This document shows positions 33,615 to 42,865 of a stretch of DNA of 64,000 nucleotides, piece by piece. A program made the translations under genes and the position numbers. The DNA lies in assembly GCF_037892195.1 (NCBI RefSeq), contig NZ_JATACI010000002.1:3224001-3288000 (forward strand). The letters are read 5' to 3'. How positions within the stretch are numbered: position 1 is the stretch's first letter; every line of letters begins with the position of its first letter. Source of the stretch: Yoonia sp. GPGPB17. Its GTDB lineage: Bacteria > Pseudomonadota > Alphaproteobacteria > Rhodobacterales > Rhodobacteraceae. The notes beneath the pieces are model-generated. The model was not told the DNA's origin, did no database searches, and saw only the letters and a program-made list of their open reading frames with translations.

Positions 33615-34804
33615 TACGCTGCATCCTTGAGGCTCAGGCCGGTTGTGCCACGGTAGTATTCTTGCGCTGCCGCAACGCCGGACCCCACTTTGATATCAAG
33701 ACCCAGGTCAGCCATGCACATCTCGGCCGTGGCGATCCCTGACAGGGCCATAACATCCGTCATGCTGCCCAGGTGGCCAATGCGAAACACTTTACCGGCA
33801 ACTTCGCCGAGCCCAACACCAAAGGCCACGCCATATTTGTCGGCAGCATGTGTGACGATGTCAGTTGCGTTGAAGCCCTCGGGTGTTTTGATGGCGCTTA
33901 CCGTATCAGAGTAAACTTCCGGTGTCGCGGCGCAAAGGTCCAGACCCCAAGCCCCTACCGCAGCGCGCACACCTGACGCAATGCGCGTGTGTCGTGCAAA
34001 GACGTTTTCAAGACCTTCTTTCAACAACGTCTCGGTTGCGAGCAGAAGGCCGTTCATCAGGCCGACAGCAGGAGTGTAAGGGTATGCGTTTGCAGCGTAG
34101 CCCTTGGTCATATCAGCGATATCAAAGAACGTGCGCGGCAGCTGCGCCAGTTTGCTGGCATCCAACGCCTTTTGGCTGAAGCCAACGATGGCAAGACCAG
34201 CGGGCAGCATAAAGCCTTTCTGCGAACCGGTGACCGCAACATCGACACCCCACTCATCAAACCGGAAATCCATTGAGCCGATTGAACTGACGCCGTCAAC
34301 AAACAACAGTGCAGGGTGGTTCGCCGCGTCGAGTGCTTTGCGGACAGCAGAAATGTCTGATTTCACACCAGTTGCCGTCTCATTGTGCGTTGCCAGAACC
34401 GCTTTGATTTTGTGGCTGGTGTCGGCCATGAGGATCTCAGCATAACGATCAGCCGGGATGCCGCGCCCCCACGGTGTTTCAACGATTTTCACGTTCAACT
34501 CGTGTCGCAAGCACATGTCAATCCAGCGGTGGCTGAACATACCGTTGCGTGCCGCCAGAACGGTGTCGCCTGCGGAAAGCGTGTTTGTCAGCGCAGTTTC
34601 CCAGCCGCCAGTGCCGGTGGATGGAAAGATAAAGACTTCGGCAGATTCAGATTTCAGAACTTCCTGAACTCCGGCGCGGGCGGGATGAAGGATTTGTCCA
34701 AACAGCGGCGACCTGTGGTCAATTGTGGGCATGTCGCAAGCCTTGCGAATAGCCTCGGGCATATTCGTTGGGCCGGGAATAAATACTGGGTTTTGAAAGC
34801 TCAT
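33614..34804 (-). CDS. bhcA: aspartate-glyoxylate aminotransferase BhcA
   Basis: A 396-residue class V aminotransferase. The start FQNPVFIPGPTNMPEAIR, the FPSTGTGGWETALTN cofactor loop, the FVDGVSSIGSMDFRFDEWGVD block and the PLP lysine 196 in TGSQKGFMLP are all present. BhcA moves the amino group of aspartate to glyoxylate, giving oxaloacetate and regenerating glycine, thus closing the cycle. It is the first gene of the leftward operon. The ATG at 34804 matches the family start; longer in-frame versions (34819, 34882) run into the promoter. Confidence 0.94.
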   Translation of the reverse strand: MSFQNPVFIPGPTNMPEAIRKACDMPTIDHRSPLFGQILHPARAGVQEVLKSESAEVFIFPSTGTGGWETALTNTLSAGDTVLAARNGMFSHRWIDMCLRHELNVKIVETPWGRGIPADRYAEILMADTSHKIKAVLATHNETATGVKSDISAVRKALDAANHPALLFVDGVSSIGSMDFRFDEWGVDVAVTGSQKGFMLPAGLAIVGFSQKALDASKLAQLPRTFFDIADMTKGYAANAYPYTPAVGLMNGLLLATETLLKEGLENVFARHTRIASGVRAAVGAWGLDLCAATPEVYSDTVSAIKTPEGFNATDIVTHAADKYGVAFGVGLGEVAGKVFRIGHLGSMTDVMALSGIATAEMCMADLGLDIKVGSGVAAAQEYYRGTTGLSLKDAA

Positions 34805-34863
34805 CGTCCAATCCTCCATTGGGTTGATGGTGTTTTGCCAGAGCTGGCTGTGCTTGCATATTT

Positions 34864-34952
34864 TTTTGAAATTATTTTTCAAAATGGATCTTAGAGATAA
34901 AATTGTTTGTTGTCAGAGAGTTGTATTTTTCATAAGGTGAAATTAATTTTCA
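34864..34952. promoter_or_regulatory. paired dyads between bhcR and bhcA, probable BhcR operators
   Basis: The 163-base divergent promoter region is AT-rich and holds two nearly identical 15-base inverted repeats: TGAAATTATTTTTCA at 34867-34881 (within a longer 8-5-8 dyad, TTTTGAAA to TTTCAAAA, 34864-34884) and TGAAATTAATTTTCA at 34938-34952. They differ at one base and their centres are 71 bases apart. One lies beside each divergent gene. BhcR-type regulators are known to bind this intergenic region and respond to glyoxylate; that these dyads are the sites is inference. Confidence 0.65.
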
Positions 34953-34967
34953 GAAGCGAGAAAAGAT

Positions 34968-35801
34968 ATGCAGGATGACGTCAAAAGAGGCCGTGGTCGA
35001 CCCAGAGCATGGGATGACAAGGGTGCCCAGAACACCATCAAATCACTTGATCGCGCGTTAGAGGTGCTGGTCGAACTTGGTGAAATGCAGGGCGGTACTT
35101 TGTCAGAGATTGCCGGTGCCTTGGATCAGTCTCCTGCCACGGTTTACCGTGTACTCACGACATTCCAGGGGCGCGGTTTTGCTGATTTTGACGACCAAAG
35201 CCAGACTTGGAGCATAGGCCCGGCCGCCTTCCTGACGGGATCGCATTTCCTGCGCCGCACTTCTTTGGTTGAACGGGCGCGCCCTATCATGCGTGATCTG
35301 ATGGAGGCCACGGGCGAGACAGCAAACCTTGGGATTGAGCGTGATGGTAAGGTGCTGTTCCTTGGTCAGGTAGAAACGCAGGCAACAATACGCGCCTTCT
35401 TTCCGCCGGGAACAGCGGCGGACATGCATTCTTCCGGCATTGGCAAGGCCTTATTGTCCCGGATGGATGATAAACGGCAGCGCGAAGTCCTCGCTGCCAG
35501 TAAGCTAGAGCAATATACGCCCTTCACCCTGACCGACCCCGAGGCCATGATCGCCGACCTTCACGCAACCAAGGCGCGGGGCTATGCCATCGACGGCGAA
35601 GAACGCAACCTCGGGATGCGCTGTATCGCGGCCCCTGTGTACAACGTGTTTGGCGAAGCGGTCGCAGGGATATCTGTCTCTGGCCCAACCTCGCGCATTT
35701 CCGAAGACAGGATCGAAGACCTGGCAACGTCGGTCATGGATGCTGCCGCCAAATTGACCCGCGCAATCGGTGGCAACAACCGCCCGGCAGCTAGCGTTTA
35801 G
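34968..35801 (+). CDS. bhcR: IclR-family regulator BhcR
   Basis: A 277-residue IclR regulator divergent from bhcA. The winged helix is at about residues 25-75 (LVELGEMQGGTLSEIAGALDQ; ATVYRVLTTFQGRGF), and the effector domain follows (GIERDGKVLFLGQVETQA; HSSGIGKALLSRM; AGISVSGPTSRI). In studied relatives BhcR controls the beta-hydroxyaspartate cycle genes and releases DNA on binding glyoxylate. The divergent position supports that role here. It ends 11 bases into a convergent small gene. Confidence 0.93.
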   Translation: MQDDVKRGRGRPRAWDDKGAQNTIKSLDRALEVLVELGEMQGGTLSEIAGALDQSPATVYRVLTTFQGRGFADFDDQSQTWSIGPAAFLTGSHFLRRTSLVERARPIMRDLMEATGETANLGIERDGKVLFLGQVETQATIRAFFPPGTAADMHSSGIGKALLSRMDDKRQREVLAASKLEQYTPFTLTDPEAMIADLHATKARGYAIDGEERNLGMRCIAAPVYNVFGEAVAGISVSGPTSRISEDRIEDLATSVMDAAAKLTRAIGGNNRPAASV

Positions 35802-35994
35802 TGGATCGAATAGCGCTGTCGCGATAATTGGGATCATCGCGGAAGGGCGTGTCACCGGATGGGTCGATGGATGTATCCTCGATCGGCGCCGGGCGTTGTG
35901 TCAGCTTTTGCCACAGCCTACGGGCGAAAAATTGCGCGATAACGACCAGCACCATGAAGGCGCCAAAGGCCGTCAGAATCGACGCCGTACTCAT
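35791..35994 (-). CDS. small single-helix membrane protein
   Basis: A 67-residue protein: MSTASILTAFGAFMVLVVIAQFFARR forms one N-terminal membrane helix, followed by a short basic stretch and a hydrophilic, proline- and acid-rich cytoplasmic tail. No known family. It converges with bhcR and overlaps its end by 11 bases. I started at ATG 35994, which gives the helix at the N-terminus; a longer version from 36069 is possible. Role unknown, moderate support only. Confidence 0.55.
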   Translation of the reverse strand: MSTASILTAFGAFMVLVVIAQFFARRLWQKLTQRPAPIEDTSIDPSGDTPFRDDPNYRDSAIRSTKR

Positions 35995-36229
35995 CTCTAT
36001 GCAAGCACCATCTGCACCAAACACAATGGCATAGAGGATGCTGACCGTCTCTGCGCAATTGCCGAACATCGCTGCGGACCCTTCTGTGTGTTTATCAGTC
36101 TAGTGGTATCGTGTTCGAACAGCAAATTCGACGCATTTGAGAAAATCTGATCCGGCTTTGCATTCTGCATGACTTTTTGAGAAACGCTTCTTAGGGTCTT
36201 CTTTGGAACACGCAGAACGGAGCCCGCGC

Positions 36230-37392
36230 ATGCAGTTTGGCCTGACCGATGAACAGCAGATGATCGTGGATACGGTCCGGTCCTTTGTCGAGCATGAGAT
36301 TTACCCCCATGAAGATGCGGTAGAGCGCAGTGGTGAAGTCCCCCAAGAGATTGCGGACGAGATTAGGCGCAAGACAATTGAACTGGGTTTCTACGCCTGC
36401 AACTTCCCCGAAGAGGTGGGTTGTGCCGGGCTCAGTCATGTTGATTTTGCGCTGGTCGAGCGAGAGTTGGGACGGGGATCAATGGCGCTCAACCACTTTT
36501 TTGGGCGACCGCAGAATATCCTGATGGCCTGTGAGGGTGACCAAAAGGAACGATATTTGATGCCTGCTGTGCGCGGCGAACGTATGGACGCGCTCGCGAT
36601 GACAGAACCGGATGCGGGTTCCGATGTGCGCGGTATGAAATGCAGTGCTGTGCGCGATGGCGGTGATTGGGTTCTGAACGGTTCCAAGCACTTTATTTCG
36701 GGCGCGGATCGCGCAGATTTCTTTATTGTATTTGTCGCGACTGGCGTGGACGAAACCCCGCGTGGACCCAAGAAACGCATCACGACGTTTCTTGTTGATC
36801 GTGGCACGCCCGGGTTTGACGTCCGTGATGGCTATGCATCAGTCAGCCACCGGGGCTACAAAAACTGCATCCTTGATTTCGACAATTGCCGTCTGCCCGA
36901 TACACAGGTGCTGGGTGATGTCGACGGTGGTTTTGCCGTAATGAACGAATGGCTGTATGCGACACGAATTACGGTCGCCACCATGTCCGTTGGGCGTGCG
37001 CGCCGTTGCTTTGACTACGCTCTCAGCTATGCGGCAGAGCGTGAGCAATTCGGTCAACCCATTGGCAAATTCCAAGGCGTCAGTTTTCAGATTGCAGATA
37101 TGATTACCGAGATCGACGCAGCCGATATGCTCACCCTGTCTGCTGCTTGGCGTCTGGATGAAGGGCTGCTTAAGCAAACCGTGAAATTGCGTCCGCCAAG
37201 GTCTATGCCACCGAGATGCTGGCCCGTGTCACCGATGCAACCCTGCAGATTTACGGTGGTATGGGGTTGATGAGTGATTTTCCAATTGAGCGGTTCTGGC
37301 GCGACGCCCGCGTTGAACGCATTTGGGATGGGACATCCGAAATCCAACGCCACATCATCAGCCGTGAGCTGCTGCGCCCCTTGGGGGCCTGA
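36230..37392 (+). pseudogene. acyl-CoA dehydrogenase, frameshifted
   Basis: The first frame (MQFGLTDEQQMIVDTVRSF to about 37168) has the FAD/acyl-CoA motifs DALAMTEPDAGSDVRGM and GSKHFISGADRADFF, and AEREQFGQPIGKFQGV. At CTTAA (37169-37173) it leaves the family pattern. In the +2 frame the family continues as ANREIASAKVYATEMLARV, IYGGMGLMSDFPIERFWRD and DGTSEIQRHIISRELL to 37392. The usual segment is GLPANREIASAK, so a proline codon appears replaced by five bases. Restored, it is about 387 residues and its stop overlaps the next start. Linked to an acyl-CoA synthetase and caiD, so it resembles a CaiA-like enzyme. Confidence 0.85.
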
Positions 37393-39423
37393 TGGACCGG
37401 CTTACTCGGCTTTTTAACCCGCGTTCAATTGCGGTTATTGGTGGCGGTGCCTGGGGCAGTGAGGTGATCCGTCAATGCCAGAAGATTGGCTTTGCAGGAG
37501 ATATCTGGGTCGTCCATCCAACCAAGGATGACATCGCCGGGCTTGCGCCTTTCCGTGCGATAGAGGATCTACCAGCGCCACCGGATGCCGTTTTTATTGG
37601 CGTCAACAGGCATGCAACAGTCGACGCAGTACGTTCGCTGTCAAGTATTGGCGCAGGTGGTGCGATCTGTTTTGCGTCGGGCTTTCGCGAAGCAGTGCAT
37701 GAGGTCGGTGACGGGGCCGATCTACAGGATGCGATGCTGTCCGCGGCCGGTGACATGCCGATCATTGGTCCAAACTGCTATGGTTTCCTGAACTATCTTG
37801 ATGGGATCACGCTTTGGCCTGATCAACACGGTGGGGTGCCAACGGACAGCGGCGTTGCCATCATTGCGCAGTCTTCAAATGTTGCCATCAATCTGACGAT
37901 GCAAACGCGCGGTTTGCCGGTGGCTTACGTTGTGACCGTTGGGAATCAGGCGCAAACGGGATTGTCCGAAATCGGCCAATCGCTTTTGGCCAACCCGAAG
38001 GTGACGGCACTTGGGCTTTACATCGAAGGGGTTGATGATCTTGAAGCTTTGGTGGCGCTGGCGGAGACGGCGCGAGACCTTGGAAAACCCATTGTCGCTT
38101 TAAAGACGGGGCAGTCCGAACAGGCGCAGCGAGCCGCGATTTCGCATACCGCATCACTTGCAGGAAGCGACGCTGGGGCGGGCGCGCTGTTTGATCGGTT
38201 GGGCATTGGACGGGTAACTTCGCTTTCCGCATTCCTTGAAACGCTCAAATTGCTGCATGTGGTTGGCCTACTCGATGCGCCGCGCATCGCGTCGATGTCG
38301 TGCTCGGGCGGCGAAGCAAGCTTGATGGCGGATATGGCGCATGGGAGCGACGTGACGTTTCCGCCGCTCACTCAGGATCAGCGTGATGTGCTGCGCGAAA
38401 CACTGGGCCCGATTGTGACTCTTTCGAATCCGTTGGACTATCACACCTTTATCTGGGGTGACGAAACGGCGATGACAGCGACCTTCGCAGCCATGATGTC
38501 GGATCAGGTTGCGCTGGGTGTCGTCGTGCTCGATTTCCCGCGGCAGGACCGTTGCGCTTCCCCTGATTGGGACCTCGCACTTCGTGCCGTGGCCCATGCA
38601 CAAAAGACGTCGGGCTTAGCCAATCGCTGTACTGAGTTCACTGGTTGAGAATATGCCCGAGGCTGTGGCGCATCAGCTGGTCTCACAAGGTGTTTTGCCT
38701 CTTTGTGGGATGCCCGAGGCTGTTGAGGCGATTGAGGTTGCGGCCAGAGTTGGCAAGCAGACCATTTGCAATGTGCTGATCCCACCGAAGATCACTGCTT
38801 CAACGGTGTTGTCCGAGGTGCGGGCCAAGCAAGCTCTGACTCAACATGGCTTGCGCCTGCCAAAATCGCAGAGAGCGGATGGAACCGAAATGCTTGCCGA
38901 ATCTGCAAGAGAGTTAGGCTTTCCCGTTGTGTTGAAGGGCGAGGGCGTTGCCCACAAGACCGAAGCGGGTGCGGTCGTCACCGGGATCACGGATGAGCAG
39001 CAGCTGTTTGCTGCTGCGAAGGCTATGCCTGTCGACAGTTTCCTGGTCGAGCAGATGATCACGGGTACGACGGTCGAGCTTTTGATCGGCGTCGTTCTCG
39101 ATCCTGCACATGGGTATGTTTTGACCTTGGCTGCAGGCGGCACACTGACCGAGATATTGGCCGACAGCACCAGTATGATCTTGCCGGTGCAATCCGAGGA
39201 TGTGCGCAATGCGCTTCGCAAGCTGCGCGTTGCCCCGCTGCTTGACGGATATCGCGGGGCGCCCCCGGCCAACATGGGCGCTATCGTCGACGCGGTGTTG
39301 GCACTACAGTCCTATGTCATCGCCGAGATGCCCTTTGAGATCGAAATCAATCCGCTGATGTGTGGCCCGGACGGGGCCATTGCAGCGGATGCCCTTATCA
39401 CCACAGGAGAGTGCCATGACTGA
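37392..39423 (+). pseudogene. acyl-CoA synthetase (NDP-forming type), frameshifted
   Basis: The first frame has an N-terminal CoA-binding domain (LFNPRSIAVIGGGAWGSEV) and two succinyl-CoA-ligase-like domains (PIIGPNCYGFLNYLDG; AAISHTASLAGSDAGAGALFD). It breaks after KTSGL at CTTAG (38615-38619). The second frame continues IAVLSSLVENMPEAVAHQL and then an ATP-grasp domain (AKQALTQHGLRLPKSQ; FPVVLKGEGVAHKTEAGAVV; FEIEINPLM) to 39423. The total would be about 677 residues, normal for fused enzymes of this type. They join CoA to a carboxylic acid using ATP or GTP. It overlaps both neighbours. Confidence 0.85.
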
Positions 39424-40201
39424 CGGCCCCATCAAAACCAAACGCGACGGGCATGTTTTGGAGGTCACGCTGGACCGGCCCAAGGCCAATGCAATTGATT
39501 TAGCGACCAGCCGGATCATGGGCGATGTGTTTGCGGATTTCCGGGATGATCCGGAACTGCGGGTCGCCATCGTCACAGGCGCGGGTGAAAAATTCTTTTG
39601 CCCGGGTTGGGACCTCAAAGCGGCGGCGGACGGTGATGCTGTCGATGGCGACTATGGCGTCGGTGGTTTTGGCGGGCTGCAGGAACTGCCACGTATGAAC
39701 AAGCCGGTGATTATGGCGGTCAACGGGATTTGTTGTGGGGGCGGGCTGGAATTGGCGCTGTCGGGTGACATTTTGCTCGCGGCAGAGCACGCGAGTTTTG
39801 CTTTGCCGGAAATCCGGTCAGGGACTGTTGCCGATGCGGCCTCGGTCAAACTGCCCAAGCGCATCCCTTATCACATCGCAATGGAGATGCTTCTGACCGG
39901 GCGTTGGGTCGATGCGGAAGAGGCTGCCCGTTGGGGTTTGATCAATCGTGTTGTACCTGCTGATCAACTGATGAACGAAGCGCGCAAGATGGCCGCGCTG
40001 ATCGCGTCAGGCCCGCCATTGGTTTACGCAGCCCTGAAAGAGGTCGTGCGCGAAGCAGAGGACATGAAGTTTCAGGATGCTATGAACCGCATCACGAAAA
40101 GCCAATTCGCAACGGTTGAAACGCTTTATACGTCGGAAGATCAAATGGAAGGTGCGCGTGCCTTCGCCGAGAAACGCGACCCCGTTTGGAAGGGCAAATA
40201 G
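39416..40201 (+). CDS. caiD: CaiD-like crotonobetainyl-CoA hydratase (enoyl-CoA hydratase family)
   Basis: A 261-residue crotonase. It is strikingly close to CaiD over its whole length: EVTLDRPKANAIDLATS, the oxyanion-hole segment VAIVTGAGEKFFCPGWDLKAAA, GGGLELALSGDILLAAEHASFALPE split over the active site, and the terminal AFAEKRDPVWKGK. CaiD hydrates crotonobetainyl-CoA to carnitinyl-CoA. The ATG overlaps the synthetase stop by eight bases. With the adjoining dehydrogenase and synthetase it may handle carnitine or a similar acid; the substrate is inference, as no CaiB is visible. Confidence 0.85.
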   Translation: MTDGPIKTKRDGHVLEVTLDRPKANAIDLATSRIMGDVFADFRDDPELRVAIVTGAGEKFFCPGWDLKAAADGDAVDGDYGVGGFGGLQELPRMNKPVIMAVNGICCGGGLELALSGDILLAAEHASFALPEIRSGTVADAASVKLPKRIPYHIAMEMLLTGRWVDAEEAARWGLINRVVPADQLMNEARKMAALIASGPPLVYAALKEVVREAEDMKFQDAMNRITKSQFATVETLYTSEDQMEGARAFAEKRDPVWKGK

Positions 40202-40217
40202 GTTCCCTATCCCGCAG

Positions 40218-41885
40218 TCACGCCCGACCAGTGCCGATGCGTCGGCACAATAGAATGACGGGGATCAACCCGATTGCTGCAATAACAAGGCTGGGTACAG
40301 CCGCCCCTTCCAGCCGTTCATCCGAAGCCAGCCGATAGGCCTGCACGGCCAGCGTGTCATAGTTGAACGGCCGCATGATCAGGGTCGCGGGTAGCTCTTT
40401 CATCACATCAACGAAGACGATCAATCCGGCCGTTAACAGGCTGGTCCGCAGCAAAGGCATATGGATGCGCCGCACCAAACCCGGCATGTCCTGGCCCAAT
40501 GTGCGCGCCGCGGCGTCCATGTTTGGCGCCACTGATGCGATCCCACCTTCATAGGCCCCAATTGCCGCCGCCAGAAACCGGATCAGATAGGCCGAAATCA
40601 GAAGCCAGATTGACCCGGTGAACAAAAGCCCCGTCGAGATATCAAAGGTGCTGCGCATCCAGGCATCCAGCGCATTGTCAAAAGCGGCGAAGGGCACCAG
40701 AAGGCCTACAGCGATCACACCCCCGGGCACGGCATAGCCGATCCGCGCAAGATAAAGCGATGTACCAGTCAGACGGCTGGTACTGACGCGATGCAAAGTG
40801 CCGAGGATGAGGGCCGCGAGGACGGTCAAGACGGCTGCGATGCTGGCCAGTGTCAGGGAGTTGCGGATAAAGCCAAGATAGCGGGGGCTGAGCAGGTCTT
40901 GCTCTGATCCCAATGCCATGACGCCGAGTGCGATGACCGGTAACACGACCCCCAGCAAAACGGGTGTCAGGCAAAAGGCCATGGCCCCGATTTTCTGCCC
41001 TTTGGTCAGCGTCAGCCTTTGCAGCGGCGCATTGCGTCTTCCGCTGGCGTATTTGGCATCCCCCCTGCTGTAGCGTTCCAGCATAACCAGCAAAAGTGCA
41101 AAGCTGAGCAATCCAAGAGCCAGTTGCGCGGCCGCCGCCCGGTCCGCCAGGGTGAACCAGCTTGTGTAAATCCCCACAGCAAAGGTCTGCACCCCGAAAT
41201 AGGCGACCGTGCCGAAATCTGCGATTGTCTCCATCGCGACCAACATGACACCAGAGGCGATTGCGGGGCGGGCCATCGGCAGCGAGACATGCATGAATGC
41301 GGCAAATGGTGAACGGCCGAGTACGCGGGCCGCCAGAAACGTGCTGGCCCCTTGGGCCGCAAAAGCAGCGCGCGCCAGCAGGTAGACGTAAGGGTAAAGC
41401 ACCAGCGTCAACATCATCGCAGCACCACCCAATGACCTGATCTCTGGGAACCAATAGTCCCGAGGTCCCCAACCCGTCAGGTCGCGCAACAGCGTTTGAA
41501 CGATACCGGGGTGATCCAGCACGTGCGTATAGCCATAGGCCAGTACGTAAGCTGGAAAAGCAAGCGGCAGTGCCAGTGCGATCTCGACCCAACGCCGTCC
41601 GGGGAATTCTGTCATCGTCACCAACCAGGCGGCCCCAGCGCCGATGAACGCGCTTCCTGCCATCACTGTGGTAACAAGGATCAGAGTCGTGAACGTGTAA
41701 CGGGCAAGGACCGTGTCGGCGAGGCTGGCAAGCGTTTCAAATGATCCCGAAAAGGCGGCGGCCAGCACACCCAGATAAGGGATGATGCAAACAATCATCA
41801 CAAAAACGGCCACGGCTTTAAAACCCATGCTCATGGTAGGCCTGCGTGACTTTTGTGGCGAAAGGCGTTGCTCCATAAGTTGCAC
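40218..41885 (-). CDS. iron(III) ABC transporter permease (FbpB/AfuB-like)
   Basis: A 555-residue inner-membrane permease with about twelve helices, made of two homologous permease halves. Each half has the EAA-type loop facing the ATPase: AARVLGRSPFAAFMHVSLPMARPAI and AARTLGQDMPGLVRRIHMPLLRTS. The first half contains ALPLAFPAYVLAYGYTHVLD, typical of FbpB-type iron uptake. The solute-binding and ATPase genes are not adjacent. The start could be ATG 41885 or 41876. It diverges from the DsbA-like gene. Confidence 0.87.
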   Translation of the reverse strand: MQLMEQRLSPQKSRRPTMSMGFKAVAVFVMIVCIIPYLGVLAAAFSGSFETLASLADTVLARYTFTTLILVTTVMAGSAFIGAGAAWLVTMTEFPGRRWVEIALALPLAFPAYVLAYGYTHVLDHPGIVQTLLRDLTGWGPRDYWFPEIRSLGGAAMMLTLVLYPYVYLLARAAFAAQGASTFLAARVLGRSPFAAFMHVSLPMARPAIASGVMLVAMETIADFGTVAYFGVQTFAVGIYTSWFTLADRAAAAQLALGLLSFALLLVMLERYSRGDAKYASGRRNAPLQRLTLTKGQKIGAMAFCLTPVLLGVVLPVIALGVMALGSEQDLLSPRYLGFIRNSLTLASIAAVLTVLAALILGTLHRVSTSRLTGTSLYLARIGYAVPGGVIAVGLLVPFAAFDNALDAWMRSTFDISTGLLFTGSIWLLISAYLIRFLAAAIGAYEGGIASVAPNMDAAARTLGQDMPGLVRRIHMPLLRTSLLTAGLIVFVDVMKELPATLIMRPFNYDTLAVQAYRLASDERLEGAAVPSLVIAAIGLIPVILLCRRIGTGRA

Positions 41886-42076
41886 CTAATCGAAACCGGG
41901 GCGGGGGGGCAAGCAGCAGGACCACTTGTCGGCACAGCAGAGCTGTTAAGTGCGTTATGCGCGGGTTCTGGCGCGTCCTTGCGTCGCAGATATTACGCAG
42001 ATGTGTGTGGTCATTGCGGGCCCAAAGTGTTTCACTATAACTGATTTTGAACCGAACACGATGATATGGATAACAC

Positions 42077-42796
42077 ATGCGCAAATTGATCGCCGCGGCC
42101 CTGATGACCCTGCTGCCCTTTGGTGCGGTAGCGCAGGACTTGTCTGAAGATGAAGTAAAACAGCTTGCGTTAGAGGCGATCCTGGAGAACCCGCAGATCA
42201 TCATGGATGCCCTCGCGATCCTTGAAGAGCAGCGCAATGAAGCGCAGGCTTTGGCGCGGGCTGATCTGCTTCTCAGAGAGCGGGCGTCTTTGGAGGGTGA
42301 TCCGAATGCACCGTTCATAGGTAATGCGGATGGGCAAGCCGTTGTGGTCGAGTTCTTTGACTACAACTGCCCTTACTGCAAACGCGCCGCCGACAACATT
42401 AAGGCGCTGATCGCCGCTGATGAGGATGTGCGCGTTGTGTACCGGGAATGGCCCATCCTTGGTGAAGGCTCTGTTTTTGCGGCCCGCGCGGCCTTGGCGG
42501 CGCGTGCGCAGGGCAAATATGAAGAAATGCACTGGGGTCTCATGGAAATGCGCGGTCGCGCCGAAGAGGCTTCGGTTCTGGCACTGGCCCGCTCAATCGG
42601 GTTGGACATGGATCAATTGGTTGCTGACATGCAAAGCGAAGCGGTTGACAGCCATATCAACACCTCGCGCCAGCTGGCCCAAAGCCTTGGTTTCACCGGC
42701 ACACCTGCCTTCGTGATTGGCGATGCTCTGGTGCCAGGTGCGGTGCCGCTGGCGGATTTGCAGGGATACATCGCACAGGCCCGTGGTGAGGGATAA
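42077..42796 (+). CDS. DsbA-family periplasmic thioredoxin-like protein
   Basis: A 239-residue protein with a signal peptide (MRKLIAAALMTLLPFGAVAQ) and a DsbA-type thioredoxin fold. The redox motif is FFDYNCPYCK, with CPYC, and the cis-proline is in GFTGTPAFVIGD. The N-terminal LSEDEVKQLALEAILENPQIIMDAL segment is that of the ScsC/DsbA-like group in alphaproteobacteria. It probably oxidises or isomerises disulfides in the periplasm. The copper ATPase follows, and ScsC-type proteins are often linked to copper tolerance, but the operator lies between them, so they are separately controlled. Confidence 0.88.
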   Translation: MRKLIAAALMTLLPFGAVAQDLSEDEVKQLALEAILENPQIIMDALAILEEQRNEAQALARADLLLRERASLEGDPNAPFIGNADGQAVVVEFFDYNCPYCKRAADNIKALIAADEDVRVVYREWPILGEGSVFAARAALAARAQGKYEEMHWGLMEMRGRAEEASVLALARSIGLDMDQLVADMQSEAVDSHINTSRQLAQSLGFTGTPAFVIGDALVPGAVPLADLQGYIAQARGEG

Positions 42797-42808
42797 GGCA
42801 ATAAGGTC

Positions 42809-42839
42809 TTGACCTTCCAGTGAGTGGAAGGCCTATCTA
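42809..42839 (+). promoter_or_regulatory. MerR/CueR-type promoter of copA
   Basis: A -35 box TTGACC (42809-42814) and a -10 box TATCTA (42834-42839) are separated by 19 bases, the over-long spacer typical of MerR-family targets. The spacer is filled by a perfect dyad CCTTCCA-GTGAG-TGGAAGG (42813-42831), which matches the CueR/HmrR operator type. The regulator gene is at the end of the same transcript. Copper-bound regulator would twist this DNA to allow transcription. Confidence 0.85.
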
Positions 42840-42865
42840 GAGCGTGTTCCAAAGGTGGCCCACGC

